Origin: Centrapalus pauciflorus
Taxonomy: Eukaryota > Streptophyta > Magnoliopsida > Asterales > Asteraceae
Direction: 5' to 3'
Assembly: GCA_020465985.1 (NCBI GenBank)
Contig: JAANYP010000758.1
Span: 228,310-292,309, forward strand
Length of the DNA: 64,000 bases
Part shown: positions 11,283 through 22,917 of the stretch, piece after piece
Position numbering within the stretch: position 1 is the stretch's first letter
How the letters are laid out: every line of letters starts with the position of its first letter
The notes under the pieces: model-generated
Databases searched by the model: none
What the model was told of the DNA's origin: nothing
What the model saw: the letters and a program-made list of their open reading frames with translations, nothing else
Translations under genes and position numbers: made by a program

Positions 11283-11589
11283 GCTCAATTTAGGCTTAGA
11301 GCTAGCCCAACATTTTGCTCAATTGAGGCTTAGAGCTAGCCCAACATATTGCTCAATTTAGACTCAGAGCTAGTCAAACATATTGCTTAATTACGGCTTA
11401 GAGCTAGGCCAACATATTGCTCAATTAAGGCTTAGAGCTAGCCCAACATATTGCTCAATTTAGGCTTAGACCTAGTCCAACATATTGCTCAATTGAGGCT
11501 TAGAGCTAGCCCCAACATATTGCTCAATTTAGACTTAGAGCTAGTCCAACATATTTATCAATTTAGACTTAGAGCTAGTCCAACATATT
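11283..11589. repeat. 34-bp tandem repeat, nine units
   Basis: Nine head-to-tail copies of a unit built around GCTCAATTTAGGCTTAGAG followed by CTAGCCCAACATATT, with a few substitutions each. The open frame across it (11451-11753) is a by-product of the repeat length. It probably belongs to the noncoding part of the old LTR element that flanks the Gypsy insertion. Confidence 0.9.
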
Positions 11590-11601
11590 CCATGGATATC
11601 T

Positions 11602-12030
11602 CGGTGAGGTCAATTGAAAGCATACCAAGTATGGTGAGGTCCAACATGCCTCACAGAAGCCCAAATAAATCATTCATAGAAGAAATGAAAGCAAATATGC
11701 AACAATTATCAATATGTCAACAAAAGGTCCACAAAGTATTCAACGAGGTATAGCTCCACAAAGCATATCAAGTATGGTGAGGTCCAAAGTGCCTCACATA
11801 AGCCCAAAGAATCATACACGTGAGAATTGTGGGTACATATGCATCTACTATCAAAATATCAACAATTAGCTCAACTCCAGGTGAGGTCAAATGAAAGCAT
11901 ATCAATTATGCTGAGGTCCAAGGTGCCTCACATATGCCTAAATAAAGTATTCATAGAAGAAATGAAAGCAAATAAGCAACATCCATCAATATGTCAACAA
12001 ATAGCTCCACAAAGTATTCAACGAGGTAAA
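11602..12030. repeat. ~147-bp degenerate repeat, two full units and one partial
   Basis: Blocks at 11602-11748 and 11880-12028 share GGTGAGGTCAA, GTGCCTCACAT-type, AGAAATGAAAGCAAAT and CCACAAAGTATTCAACGAGG strings; a shorter piece lies at 11765-11815. Short open frames across it are repeat-derived. Confidence 0.75.
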
Positions 12031-12946
12031 AAAAATGAAATACATGCACATTATGTAACACTAATGCTAGAACTCACAGTGATCGGTTTATAAGATTCCA
12101 AAGCCTTCCAACAAAGTCACATTAGCCCGGAGAATGGTTAAAGCTTGCAATCAAGCTCCTTTTGACTCAATTCACCTAAAAGCATTCATAACGCGTACCC
12201 GTAAGCCCTTGAACACAATATAAGCTTCTAAAAGTGGGCTAAGAGTATAGGGATATCAAACCAAAAGTACTATGTCCAAGCGAGGCCCTAAGAGTTCCGG
12301 AATGGATTAAAGGCCCTCAAACCCTTTAAACGCTTAATTTAGAGGTATATTGCAAGTATAAGACCCACGCACCGACCCCCCAACCAAGCAAACTTCATTT
12401 TTGGGACAGGAAGATGGTCACGGTGTGATCAAGGGATGGTAGCACCGCGACCCCCTTCTATTTCCACCCAACTGCACATTTAATGGTCATAAGTGCACCC
12501 ATTTTCCCCAAACCTCCATAAATGATTCTAACTTTCGTAAGGGACTTTACCAACAATATATTTAACATATTAAGGTCACTTAACCCCTCTAAACATATTA
12601 GAATCATTTCATAACATTCCATGATTCCATGGAACTCATACAGACTCCAATCGAGTCTTTAAATGACCCAAAACTCCAACCGACAACACCAAGCTCCAAT
12701 TGAGCTTGTATTCAATTCTAACCAATTCCATAGCAATATTAAACATATTTAGGCTATGTTTAGGCATTCAATTTATATATAAACATTAAATCCCAATCCC
12801 AAAATGCTTAGGAACTCAAGCATTTCACCGAACACGTGGTGTGGGATTTAGACTTAAAACGCCAAATTGAGTTCTTGCACGTGTTTTGTGTTACCCGACA
12901 CATGAAAACACTTTATAACATAAATGAATATTTTCTAAACACATTA
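12031..12946. other. Left part of an older LTR-type element, target of the Gypsy insertion
   Basis: Noncoding sequence with diverged repeats around ACTCCAATTGAG that reappear right of the Gypsy element (21350-21700), so both sides probably once formed one long repetitive sequence. TSD CATTA occupies 12942-12946. No gene. Confidence 0.5.
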
Positions 12947-14802
12947 TGTAACATCCTCGAATTTTAAATTATTGTATTGAGGTTATTTAGTTTAAAATTG
13001 TAATTTAAGTCGGATTGTATTTTAATCTATTATAAAAGTCGGTTGCTTTATTCAGAAATTGATGATTTAATTTATTAAGTTAATATGATTATTATTAAGT
13101 GGTTGAAATGATAAAATAAAGATTTAATCTCTATTTAATGGAATTTAAGAAATTGATTGCTATTTTGGAAGAATTATGAAATTATAGATTTTCTAGTTTA
13201 ATTATTTAAGTATAATGATAAATTAGAAAGTTGTGGGTTGAATGTGTAAAAGTTGAAAATAAGGGAAAATAAAAGACAAAAGTCTTTCATTTCAACTCCC
13301 ACTATTCCCTGCTCTCTTCTTCTCTTACTAAAGGAAACCATACGATTCCTCCATTTTCTTCAAATCAAGAACAACGAAGACTTCAAATTGGAGGTTGAAA
13401 CTACAGATTTGAGTTGTTTAGGAGAAGCTATAAACATTACAAGCATCAATCTAAGGTAAATATCTCTCAAATTTACAAATTTAAGAGTTTATAGTTCGGT
13501 TTTGGTTGAAAACCGAATCTGAAATTTTCGGATTCAAAATGTTGATGCATGTTAGATATTATTGTGGGTTTATGTAAATCTAGTATTGTGGAAGTTGTGT
13601 ACAAAATTTCGGGTTCTAATTCAAGTAAAATCTTATGATTTTGAGAAAATTTTATATATGATCTGTATGTGTGCGTGTTTAAGTACTGAGACTAGTGAGA
13701 GATACCGAAACCATAAGGGAATACCGAAACCCCATAGGTTTCGGTATGTGTAGGTACCGAAACTAGAAAGGGGGTACCGAAACCTTATAGGTTTCGGTAC
13801 ATATACCGAAACTCACATATATATATATACCGAATGTTGTAATATTTATGATTAAACAAATTGATGCCAATTTGTTAAAGAACACATAATAATGATATGT
13901 TTATCATATGGAAATGTAACAGGTCCCTTGTGGTGTTGTTTAACCCACAGTGGGGTACTTGGGGAGTCCGGTTGAAAGCCCGAAGAGAAATAAATTGCTT
14001 AAAGTTTAATAACGCACCCACTGTGAGTACAGTAGATTTCGCATGTTTATATCTGTTTTATGTTAAGCTTTGCCTGCTGAGACCTGTTGCTTCAATTGTT
14101 TGTTCGGAATTCTACTAACTTGAGTAGATTTAGATGCACATTCTTACTTGTTGCATGTCCTTTCGATTGTTGTGCATCTATTGATGGACCGATGGGTCGC
14201 ATCGATTACTCTGATGTTACTGTGCATATGACGCTGGAGCTGATCCCTCCAGGTCCGGTAGGCAGTATCTCATCCCCGATCGTACGTTGTCTCAGATGGT
14301 ATGTTTAATGCCGAGCTTTGGGCTCGAAGGGGCTGCGGCTCTGGTCCGTACTTGGAGTACGAAGAGGGTATACGATGTTTGTCATCGGTTTTACCCTTGG
14401 GCTTCATAAAAATTTATAAAATGCATAATCTGTGTATTCACTAAGCCTTTGCTTATATCTCAGTTGTTGTATTTTTACAGGAAAAGGAAAATCAACCGCG
14501 GGACCATCTAGCTAGGTTGATATTCGAAGTGATTTGAAGATATCAGTTGTATATCTTGGTAACTTACCTTTGGGTTTATTGATGTAATGAATTTGGGATG
14601 ATGTAATGTAATTGAAGTTTGTAAACTTAGACATGTACCTTATGTAGTACCATAGGGTGATTTGAAACTGTTGTAATTCTTTATTTTGTACTTTAATTGC
14701 TTCCGCACTTTAATTAAGAAATCAGATCATTATGTAATTTATGTATTGGTGATTAATCCTGGGTGTCTTGTTAATGGTGGTTGTTGTGACAAGGGTGTCA
14801 CA
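12947..14802 (+). repeat. 5' LTR of the Gypsy element
   Basis: 1,856 bp from TGTAACATCC to GTGTCACA. It matches 19162-21345 almost base for base but lacks about 330 bp after position ~13830; the missing block is bounded in the 3' LTR by two CCGAA copies. It contains a cluster of CCGAAACC...GGTTTCGG hairpins (13700-13815). The short ORFs repeated in both LTRs (13253 and 19468; 13562 and 19777) are noncoding leader. Confidence 0.93.
13700..13815. repeat. Hairpin cluster in the Gypsy LTR
   Basis: Repeated ATACCGAAACC and GGTTTCGGTA blocks form short perfect hairpins. One has 10-bp arms TACCGAAACC/GGTTTCGGTA around TTATA, another has arms CCGAAACC/GGTTTCGG around a 5-base spacer. The same cluster is in the 3' LTR at 19915-20035. 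Confidence 0.85.
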
Positions 14803-14807
14803 CGAGA

Positions 14808-14820
14808 TGGTATCAAAGCA
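14808..14820 (+). promoter_or_regulatory. Primer binding site of the Gypsy element
   Basis: TGGTATCAAAGCA differs by one base from the usual initiator-Met-tRNA complement TGGTATCAGAGC. It lies 5 bp after the LTR end. Confidence 0.85.
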
Positions 14821-15020
14821 GTAGTTTGAGATTCAAGTGTCCGTGAGGTCTTGATCTCAAACATTAGGTAATGATATGTAGTGGTTTAAGTAATGATCTG
14901 AACTAAGATAGGTTATGATCTAGTAATTATAAGAAATTGACTATCATACGGGACAAATGAGTGGTGTCTTTAAACTGATGACATGTTACTAAACAAGTTA
15001 TATGTTTATATTTTCAGAAC

Positions 15021-17501
15021 ATGTCTGGAGGATTGACACCCGAGGAAGCCAGAGAGATGATGCTAGCCATGATGGCTGAGCAGAACAGAATGATACAAGA
15101 TCAGTTTCGGTCTCGAGATGAGGCCGATGCTAAGAGAAGAGAGGATAAGAGAAAGAATAAGGAGAAGGAAGGGGGTAACAACGAGGAACGAGATGACAAC
15201 ATTGGGTCGTCTAACAAGCCCAAAGGTTGTCGTTTCAAGGACTTCAAAGGAAATGGGGCAGTGGAGTTTAATGGACTAGGAGATGCTGTTGCCGCACTTG
15301 AATGGATAACAGCAACTGAACGAACATTCCGAATCAGCGATTGTGCTGAGAACGACATGGTTCGTTATGCAACTGCTATGTTCACGAATGATGCAATCAT
15401 GTGGTGGAACGCAATAGTGAATGCGTTGACACTGGAGAAGGTTTCTGTTATGACTTGGGCTGAGTTCAAGGACCTATTCACTCAGCAGTACTGTCCGGTT
15501 GATGAGCGCCGGAGGTTGGAAGCGAAGTTTATGGCGCTGGTACAGGGGACTAAGACAGTGTCCCAATATGCGGTGGAATTCACGAGGCTGAGTCTGTTCG
15601 CGCCTCATCAAGTCGATACTGAAGAGAGGAAAGTGACCAGGTTCGAGGCTGGTCTTGACATTGAGATTAGGAGGGTTATGAGAAACGTCCGCTACCCTAC
15701 ATTTGCTGACTTACTTGAGGCTGCCAGAAATGTAGAACAGATTTTGATTATGTCGGGCTACTCGATCGGGTCTGCTGCTGCTTCCACCAACCCAACACAG
15801 CCGTCACCGCCGAAGCGCCAAAGGGAGAGAGGATACTCGGGATCTTCCCGGTCTTCACAATACTCATCACAGCAGTCTTTTCGCCGACCATCTGGTTCTT
15901 CTGATCGTGGTCGTGCTCGTGCATACTCTATCAACACCGAGCCACAATACTGCAACAAGTGTCACCTGGAACATTTTGGCAAGTGCACTAACGGACGTGC
16001 TTGCTTTTGCTGTGGAGAACTGGGACATTTTCAGAATGATTGCCCAAGGAAGGGTGATGCTTGCTATAAGTGTGGGGTGTGGGGTCACTATAGCAGGAAT
16101 TATAGAAAGAATGCTCCAACAGCTGCTGCCCCATCATCAACACGATCGTCTGGAGGTTCGAGTGGTGGTTCAGTTAACCGCCGGGGTCAGTCACAGAGGG
16201 CACCGGCTCGTGCTTTTCAGATAACAACAGAGGAGGCTAAGGAAAACCCAGAGGTGGTCACGAGTATGTTTATTGTAAATTCCATGCCTGCTCGAGTTCT
16301 ATTTGATTCGGGTGCCAACCGTTCTTTCGTGTCGACTGCTTTTGCACAACAACTTGCTATGCCACTGTCTAAGTTGTCTGCTATACTTGATATTGAAACT
16401 GCTAGCAATACTTTAGTCAAGGTAGATCATGTATACCGTAATTGCACGTTAGTAATTGAAGATGTAGTCTTCAATTTAGATCTGATTCCGATAGAGTTCA
16501 GTGAGTTTGATGTAATTATCGGGATGGATTGGTTGATCGAAAATGAAGCTCACATAGTTTGTAAGAATCGTATGATCAAGATAACTACTCCGGAGGGGCG
16601 TGAGATCTGTATATATGGGGATCTGTGCTTATTGACCATTGCAAAATCTCGAAAGCTTGTTGCAAAGGGGTGTGACGCCTATCTGGCATATGCTGTTGAT
16701 GCCAGGGCTGAGAAGAGGACGTTGGCAGACGTGCCTGTTGTTTCACAATTTCCGGACGTGTTTCCGGAAGACTTGTCTGGCGTGCCGCCTGAGAGACAAG
16801 TTGAATTCCGAATTGACCTGATCCCGGGAGCTGCACCGGTAGCTCGTTCTCCTTATCGCCTCGCCCCAACCGAGATGAAGGAAATGATGACACATCTGCA
16901 AGAATTGTCGGACAAGGGATTCATTCGGCCGAGTTCATCGCCATGGGGAGCTCCGGTATTGTTTGTAAAGAAGAAAGATGGCACGATGAGGATGTGCATA
17001 GATTACCGGGAGCTGAATAAATTGACAATCAAGAACAAGTATCCTCTGCCGAGGATAGACGACTTGTTTGATCAGTTACACGGGGCTAGTGTATTTTCTA
17101 AGATTGATCTGAGATCGGGATATCATCAATTGAAGGTTCGAGAGGAAGATGTGCCAAAGACAGCATTCAGGACTCGGTATGGACATTACGAGTTTCTGGT
17201 GATGCCTTTTGGATTAACCAACGCCCCGACAGTGTTTATGGATTTAATGAATAGAGTTTGCAGACCGATGTTGGATAAATCGGTAATTGTGTTTATCGAT
17301 GATATTTTAGTATACTCTAAGTCTGAAGCCGAACATGCTGAACATCTGAGAGAACTGTTGGAATTGTTAAGAAAGGAGAAGTTGTATGCCAAGTTCTCAA
17401 AATGTGAGTTTTGGTTGCAACAGATTCAATTTTTGGGACATGTTATATCTGGAGCTGGGATTTCTGTTGATCCAGCTAAAGTGGAGACCATAAGAGCCTG
17501 A
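15021..17501 (+). pseudogene. Gypsy gag-protease-reverse transcriptase, truncated in RNase H
   Basis: The 826-codon frame starts at ATG 15021 ([10 protein letters not shown]). Order: Gag capsid-type domain (about residues 70-245, with W-W-N-A and F-x-x-L-F-x-x-Q-Y motifs), two zinc knuckles ([10 protein letters not shown]...C; C-Y-K-C-G...H, the second with Tyr in place of the last Cys), aspartic protease (L-F-D-S-G-A near residue 428), and RT with the polymerase motif F-I-D-D-I-L-V-Y near residue 755. The frame ends at 17501 just after the RT connection, because about 170 codons covering the RNase H catalytic residues have been deleted. RT itself looks intact. Confidence 0.9.
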
Positions 17502-19124
17502 AGTACATTTTCAACCAGAAAGAACTTAATATGAGGCAGAGACGTTCAATGGAGCTTATAAAGGATTATGATTGTGAAATCCTTTATCATCCCGGAAAGG
17601 CTAACGTAGTAGCCGATGCTTTGAGTCGCAAAGCGTATGCAAAGGATTGCTGCTATATGATGACGTCCACTATACTAAGTTCCACGATCATCGATGATGT
17701 CAAAGCTGCTCAGGTGGAAGCTTTGAAAGAAGAAAATGTCGGTGCTGAAGATATAAGAGTACAACTTAAAGATATGGAAACTAGTGAATCGGGATTAAAA
17801 AGGTGTATACGGAAGGATTTGGGTGCCGAAGTATGGTGGTATGAGAAATGTTATCATTGAAGAAGCGCATCAATCTAAATTTTCTGTACATCCCGGGAGC
17901 ACAAAGATGTACAATGACTTAAAGGCAGATTTTTGGTGGCCGGGATTGAAGAAAGACATAAGGCAGTATGTAGAAAGATGCCGAACTTGTCGGTTGGTAA
18001 AGGCCGAACATCAACAACCATACGGCAGTATGCAACCGCTTCCTATTCCGGAATGGAAGTGGGAGCACATTACAATGGATTTTGTTACAAAGCTGCCCAA
18101 AACTAGGCGTCAACACGATGCAGTTTGGGTAATCGTGGATCGGTTAACTAAGTTGGCTCACTTCATACCGATTCGTGAAAGTTATTCGCTAGAGAAGTTA
18201 GCTCAGATTTATATGAACGAGATTGTTTCTAGGCATGGAGTGCCTAAGTCCATAGTGTCGGATCGAGATAGCCGGTTTACTTCAAATTTCTGGTCGACAT
18301 TACAAGCAGGGTTGGGAACGAGAATTACTATGAGTACGGCCTATCGTCCGCAAACCGATGGCCAGAGTGAACGAACAATCCTCACTTTGGAGGATATGAT
18401 GAGATCATGTGTACTGGATCTCGGTGGCAATTGGGATGATCACTTGCCACTAATAGAGTTCTCGTACAATAACAGCTATCACACGACAATTAAGAAGGCA
18501 CCTTTTGAGGCACTGTATGGGAGGAGGTGTAGGACTCCTACTTGTTGGAGGGAAACTGGAGAAACGCCGATTGCTGGGCCGGCATTGTTGCAGGAGACAA
18601 ACGAGAAGATACAGTTGATTAGGCAGAACATGAAAGTGGCCCAGGATCGACAGAAGAGTTATTATGACAGAAGGCACAAACCAATCAGTTTTGAGGTGAA
18701 TGATTGGGTATATCTGAAAGTATCACCCATGAGGGGTGTTACTCGTTTTGTAAAAAGGGGAAAATTGGCTCCGAGATTTGTTGGGCCATTTAAGATAGTA
18801 GAAAAAGTTGGGAATCAATCGTATCGCCTGGAATTGCCTGAAGAAATGTCGGGCATACACCCGGTGTTTCATATTGGAAATCTTCGTAAATCATTCACTA
18901 CTGAAAATGAGGACTGGGCAGACCATACTGAACTGCAAATTGATGAAAGGCTCCGATACGTGGAAGAGCCGGAATGTGTATTGGATACCAAAATGAAAAA
19001 GCTAAGGAGCAAAGAGATCGAAATGGTGCTGGTACGTTGGAAGCATCACAAAGGAGCAAATCACACTTGGGAGACGAAGGCGGAAATGTTAAGGAAATAT
19101 CCGCAACTGTTTGAGGTCAAATAA
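17497..19124 (+). pseudogene. Gypsy RNase H tail, integrase and chromo-like C-terminus
   Basis: After the deletion, sequence resumes with [10 protein letters not shown] and [15 protein letters not shown], the end of RNase H. A frameshift near 17825-17860 moves reading into the 433-codon frame ending at 19124. Integrase features are an H-H-C-C zinc domain (H...H-P-G-S-T-K...C-R-T-C), catalytic D (M-D-F-V), D (S-D-R-D-S-R-F) and E (Q-S-E-R-T), the G-P-F-x-I region, and a final W-K-H-H-K-G...T-W-E segment resembling a chromodomain used for targeting to heterochromatin. The catalytic triad is present; the frameshift and deletion prevent normal polyprotein synthesis. Confidence 0.9.
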
Positions 19125-19161
19125 CTTCGGGGACGAAGTTTGAGCGTGGTGGAGCCCATGC

Positions 19162-21345
19162 TGTAACATCCTCGAATTTTAAATTATTGTATTGAGGTTA
19201 TTTAGTTTAAAATTGTAATTTAAGTCGGATTGTATTTTAATCTATTATAAAAGTCGGTTGCTTTATTCAGAAATTGATGATTTAATTTATTAAGTTAATA
19301 TGATTATTATTAAGTGGTTGAAATGATAAAATAAAGATTTAATCTCTATTTAATGGAATTTAAGAAATTGATTGCTATTTTGGAAGAATTTTGAAATTAT
19401 AGAATTTCTAGTTTAATTATTTAAGTATAATGATAAATTAGAAAGTTGTGGGTTGAATGTGTAAAAGTTGAAAATAAGGGAAAATAAAAGACAAAAGTCT
19501 TTCATTTCAACTCCCATTATTCCCTGCTCTCTTCTTCTCTTACTAAAGGAAACCATACGATTCCTCCATTTTCTTCAAATCAAGAACAACGAAGACTTCA
19601 AATTGGAGGTTGAAACTACAGATTTGAGTTGTTTAGGAGAAGCTATAAACATTACAAGCATCAATCTAAGGTAAATATCTCTCAAATTTACAAATTTAAG
19701 AGTTTATAGTTCGGTTTTGGTTGAAAACCGAATCTGAAATTTTCGGATTCAAAATGTTGATGCATGTTAGATATTATTGTGGGTTTATGTAAATCTAGTA
19801 TTGTGGAAGTTGTGTACAAAATTTCGGGTTCTAATTCAAGTAAAATCTTATGATTTTGAGAAAATTTTATATATGATCTGTATGTGTGCGTGTTTAAGTA
19901 CTGAGACTAGTGAGAGATACCGAAACCATAAGGGAATACCGAAACCCCATAGGTTTCGGTATGTGTAGGTACCGAAACTAGAAAGGGGGTACCGAAACCT
20001 TATAGGTTTCGGTACATATACCGAAACTCACATATATATATACCGAAACTCATTTAAATATTGAAACCCATGTACAGAAGCAATATTATATATATATGTA
20101 TATCATATTGGTTGGGTTTTATCAGTGAAAATAAAATGGAACCGGTTGGATTCTCTATAATTCGGATATATTATGGATATTTTGACAGTCTTAAATATTG
20201 GAGATTTAAAAAGTATAAACTTCAATATAATTTCGACGGGTTAACACAATAAATTGGGAAACTTAGCGAGACTCATTATAAAATGAGAGATTGATGGTAT
20301 TATTAAAGGGATATATTGGGAATAATTAGACCATCAGAAAGAGGATTTAAATATGAGTTTCGGGTGTTGGTTCCGAATGTTGTAATATTTATGATTAAAC
20401 AAATTGATGCCAATTTGTTAAAGAACACATAATAATGATATGTTTATCATATGGAAATGTAACAGGTCCCTTGTGGTGTTGTTTAACCCACAGTGGGGTA
20501 CTTGGGGAGTCCGGTTGAAAGCCCGAAGAGAAATAAATTGCTTAAAGTTTAATAACGCACCCACTGTGAGTACAGTAGATTCGCATGTTTATATCTGTTT
20601 TATGTTAAGCTTTGCCTGCTGAGACCTGTTGCTTCAATTGTTTGTTTGGAATTCTACTAACTTGCGTAGATTTAGATGCACATTCTTACTTGTTGCATGT
20701 CCTTTCGATTGTTGTGCATCTATTGATGGACCGATGGGTCGCATCGGTTACTCTGATGTTACTGTGCTATATGACGCTGGAGCTGATCCCTCCAGGTCCG
20801 GTAGGCAGTATCTCATCCCCGATCTTACGTTGTCTCAGATGGTATGTTTAATGCCGAGCTTTGGGCTCGAAGGGGCTGCGGCTCTGGTCCGTACTTGGAG
20901 TACGAAGAGGGTATACGATGTTTGTCATCGGTTTTACCCTTGGGCTTCATAAAAATTTATAAAATGCGTAATCTGTGTATTCAGTAAGCCTTTGCTTATA
21001 TCTCAGTTGTTGTATTTTTACAGGAAAAGGAAAATCAGCCACGGGACCATCTAGCTAGGTTGATATTCGAAGTGATTTGAAGATATCAGTTGTATATCTT
21101 GGTAACTTACCTTTGGGTTTGTTGATGTAATGAATTTGGGATGATGTAATGTAATTGAAGTTTGTAAACTTAGACATGTACCTTATGTAGTACCATAGGG
21201 TGATTTGAAACTGTTGTAATTCTTTATTTTGTACTTTAATTGCTTCCGCACTTTAATTAAGAAATCAGATCATTATGTAATTTATGTATTGGTGATTAAT
21301 CCTGGGTGTCTTGTTAATGGTGGTTGTTGTGACAAGGGTGTCACA
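19162..21345 (+). repeat. 3' LTR of the Gypsy element
   Basis: 2,184 bp with the same ends as the 5' LTR, followed by TSD CATTA. It retains the ~330-bp block (about 20041-20370) missing from the 5' LTR. Few substitutions separate the copies. The purine-rich stretch GTGGTGGAGCCC just upstream is a weak PPT candidate. Confidence 0.93.
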
Positions 21346-21350
21346 CATTA

Positions 21351-22460
21351 TAACCATAACATAGCATTTCATTACTCCATGGAATTCATATGAACTCCAA
21401 TTGAGTTCCTAAATGACCAAAACCCAAACTAAGCCTTCAAAACTCCAAATGAGTTCCTACTAGCTTCCATTCAATTTCATTGCCATAAATAACATATTTG
21501 GTTCATCATTATCATATAAAACATGTATCTTGATGCAATTTATCTTTCATACACCATTGGAGCTCAAATGAAGCTCCAACTTGGGTTTCACCCAAGTTCA
21601 CCAAATTCCAACTCCAAATGAGTTTCCACTTGACTCAAATCAATATCATTTCACTACTTAACATATTTGAATCATAACTAACATATAAACATACTAAATC
21701 AACACAACTCTACCCACTTCCACCATTAAAAGCTCAAATGGAACTTCAATTTGGGTTTCCACCCATCATCACCCAATCCACCCAACAAATCACATATTTA
21801 TGACTCAAATACTTTTATAAACCATTACATTAACCTATACTTGATATTAGAGTCATTTATCAACTCAATCCAACAAACCCATTTAGGGCTCCATTCTCCA
21901 AAAATGGAGAAATGAAGAGAAAAAGGAAATAAAAATCAAACTCTAAAAACCCTAACTTTTCTTTCTTTTCTCTCTTCTTTTTCTTGCTAAAGGAAATAAA
22001 AATGTAAATGTGTGTGTATATGTGGTGGTGATGGAGAAGAGAAAAAGGGAGGAGGTTTGGCCTTTGGCCACCCCCAAACCTCCAACTATCACACATTGAC
22101 AAAACAAGTCCCTCTCCTCTAACCATCTTTTATTTGCAAACAAACCACCATGATATAACTTACATTAATTAAATAATTCAATACCTAAATAAATAGTTTT
22201 GACATAATTATACTAATTATATCCTAACACCATATTAATCCATTCTTATGTCAAACTAATCATTATTTAGTTGTCAAAGTACATTACCTATTTTTGTCAA
22301 TTCAGTACAACCCAACATTTTATTTTTCTTTAATCGTTCAAGTCCCAATAATAACAATCATCACTAATATTTGGCAATTAACTCATAATATTGCACTTAA
22401 GTACACAATCATAATTGTTTCGCAAAGTTAGTTACCCTTTTAATTATTGGGGTGTTACAT
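21351..22460 (-). repeat. Right part of the older element, LTR-like with TGTAACACCCC end
   Basis: On the minus strand a TGTAACACCCC terminus at 22460 starts a long LTR-like noncoding sequence with a leader rich in TTTC/CTTC (21950-22090), as in Gypsy LTRs. It continues toward the Gypsy insertion site and probably beyond it (12031-12946). No PBS or PPT found, so the classification rests on the terminus and composition. The ORFs at 21860-22143 are not convincing. Confidence 0.45.
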
Positions 22461-22499
22461 TTACTCTCTTACTTTTCTATTATCTACCCTATATTTTGA

Positions 22500-22795
22500 G
22501 TTAATTACAAAAATGGTCCCTGTGGTTTGTATCAAATTTTGGATTTGGTACCTAAACTTTTAATTTTGCAAAATTGGTCATTATCATCAAGGTTTCCTTT
22601 CAAGATTGGTCCCTTATCCTTTAACTTTAATTAAAATACGCATTTTGCTCTTCTTTATATTTATACTTTTGAGCCTTTTAGTTACAAATTATTAACAACT
22701 CTTTTTTTAATAAAACAAATAGATGTAAAAATATAATAAAAGTATTAATGTTACTAATTAATTAGAAACAAAAAACAAATACAATAAAAAAAATA

Positions 22796-22873
<78 letters not shown>

Positions 22874-22917
22874 ATTTCATTTCGCATAATTTTATACTTT
22901 ATGCTTTGTATTTTTTA
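22500..22917 (+). repeat. Repeat A, copy 2, first segment
   Basis: Matches 9639-10016 of copy 1 from GTTAATTACAAAAATGG to CTTTGTATTTTTTA, with an expanded (AT)n tract at 22797-22870. It is interrupted at 22918 by a long-inverted-repeat insertion. Confidence 0.7.
22797..22870. repeat. (AT)n microsatellite
   Basis: Uninterrupted AT dinucleotides, an expansion of the 23-bp run at the same place in repeat A copy 1 (9941-9963). Confidence 0.95.

Larger units (their letters stand above)
12947..21345 (+). mobile_element. Gypsy LTR retrotransposon (chromodomain type), nearly complete
   Basis: Flanked by direct 5-bp duplications CATTA (12942-12946 and 21346-21350). Both LTRs begin TGTAACATCC and end GGGTGTCACA. 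Internal order is PBS, gag with zinc knuckles, protease, RT, a residue of RNase H, integrase, then a chromo-like C-terminus, that is RT before integrase as in Gypsy. The integrase C-terminus and LTR style suggest a Tekay/Del-like chromovirus. LTRs look nearly identical apart from one large deletion, so insertion is fairly recent, but deletion of the RNase H core and one integrase frameshift make it non-autonomous. Confidence 0.93.

Noticed and set aside
11283..11589. CRISPR-like array appearance of the 34-bp repeat
   Set aside because: Units are directly adjacent with no unique spacers, and the host is a plant.
11451..12093. 100- and 88-codon ORFs with L-x-H-I-A-Q-L repeats
   Set aside because: They follow the 34-bp and 147-bp tandem repeats; no independent support.
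13253..14308. Small ORFs repeated in both Gypsy LTRs (68, 63, 73 codons)
   Set aside because: Present twice only because LTRs are duplicates; no protein-like features, and some use non-ATG starts.
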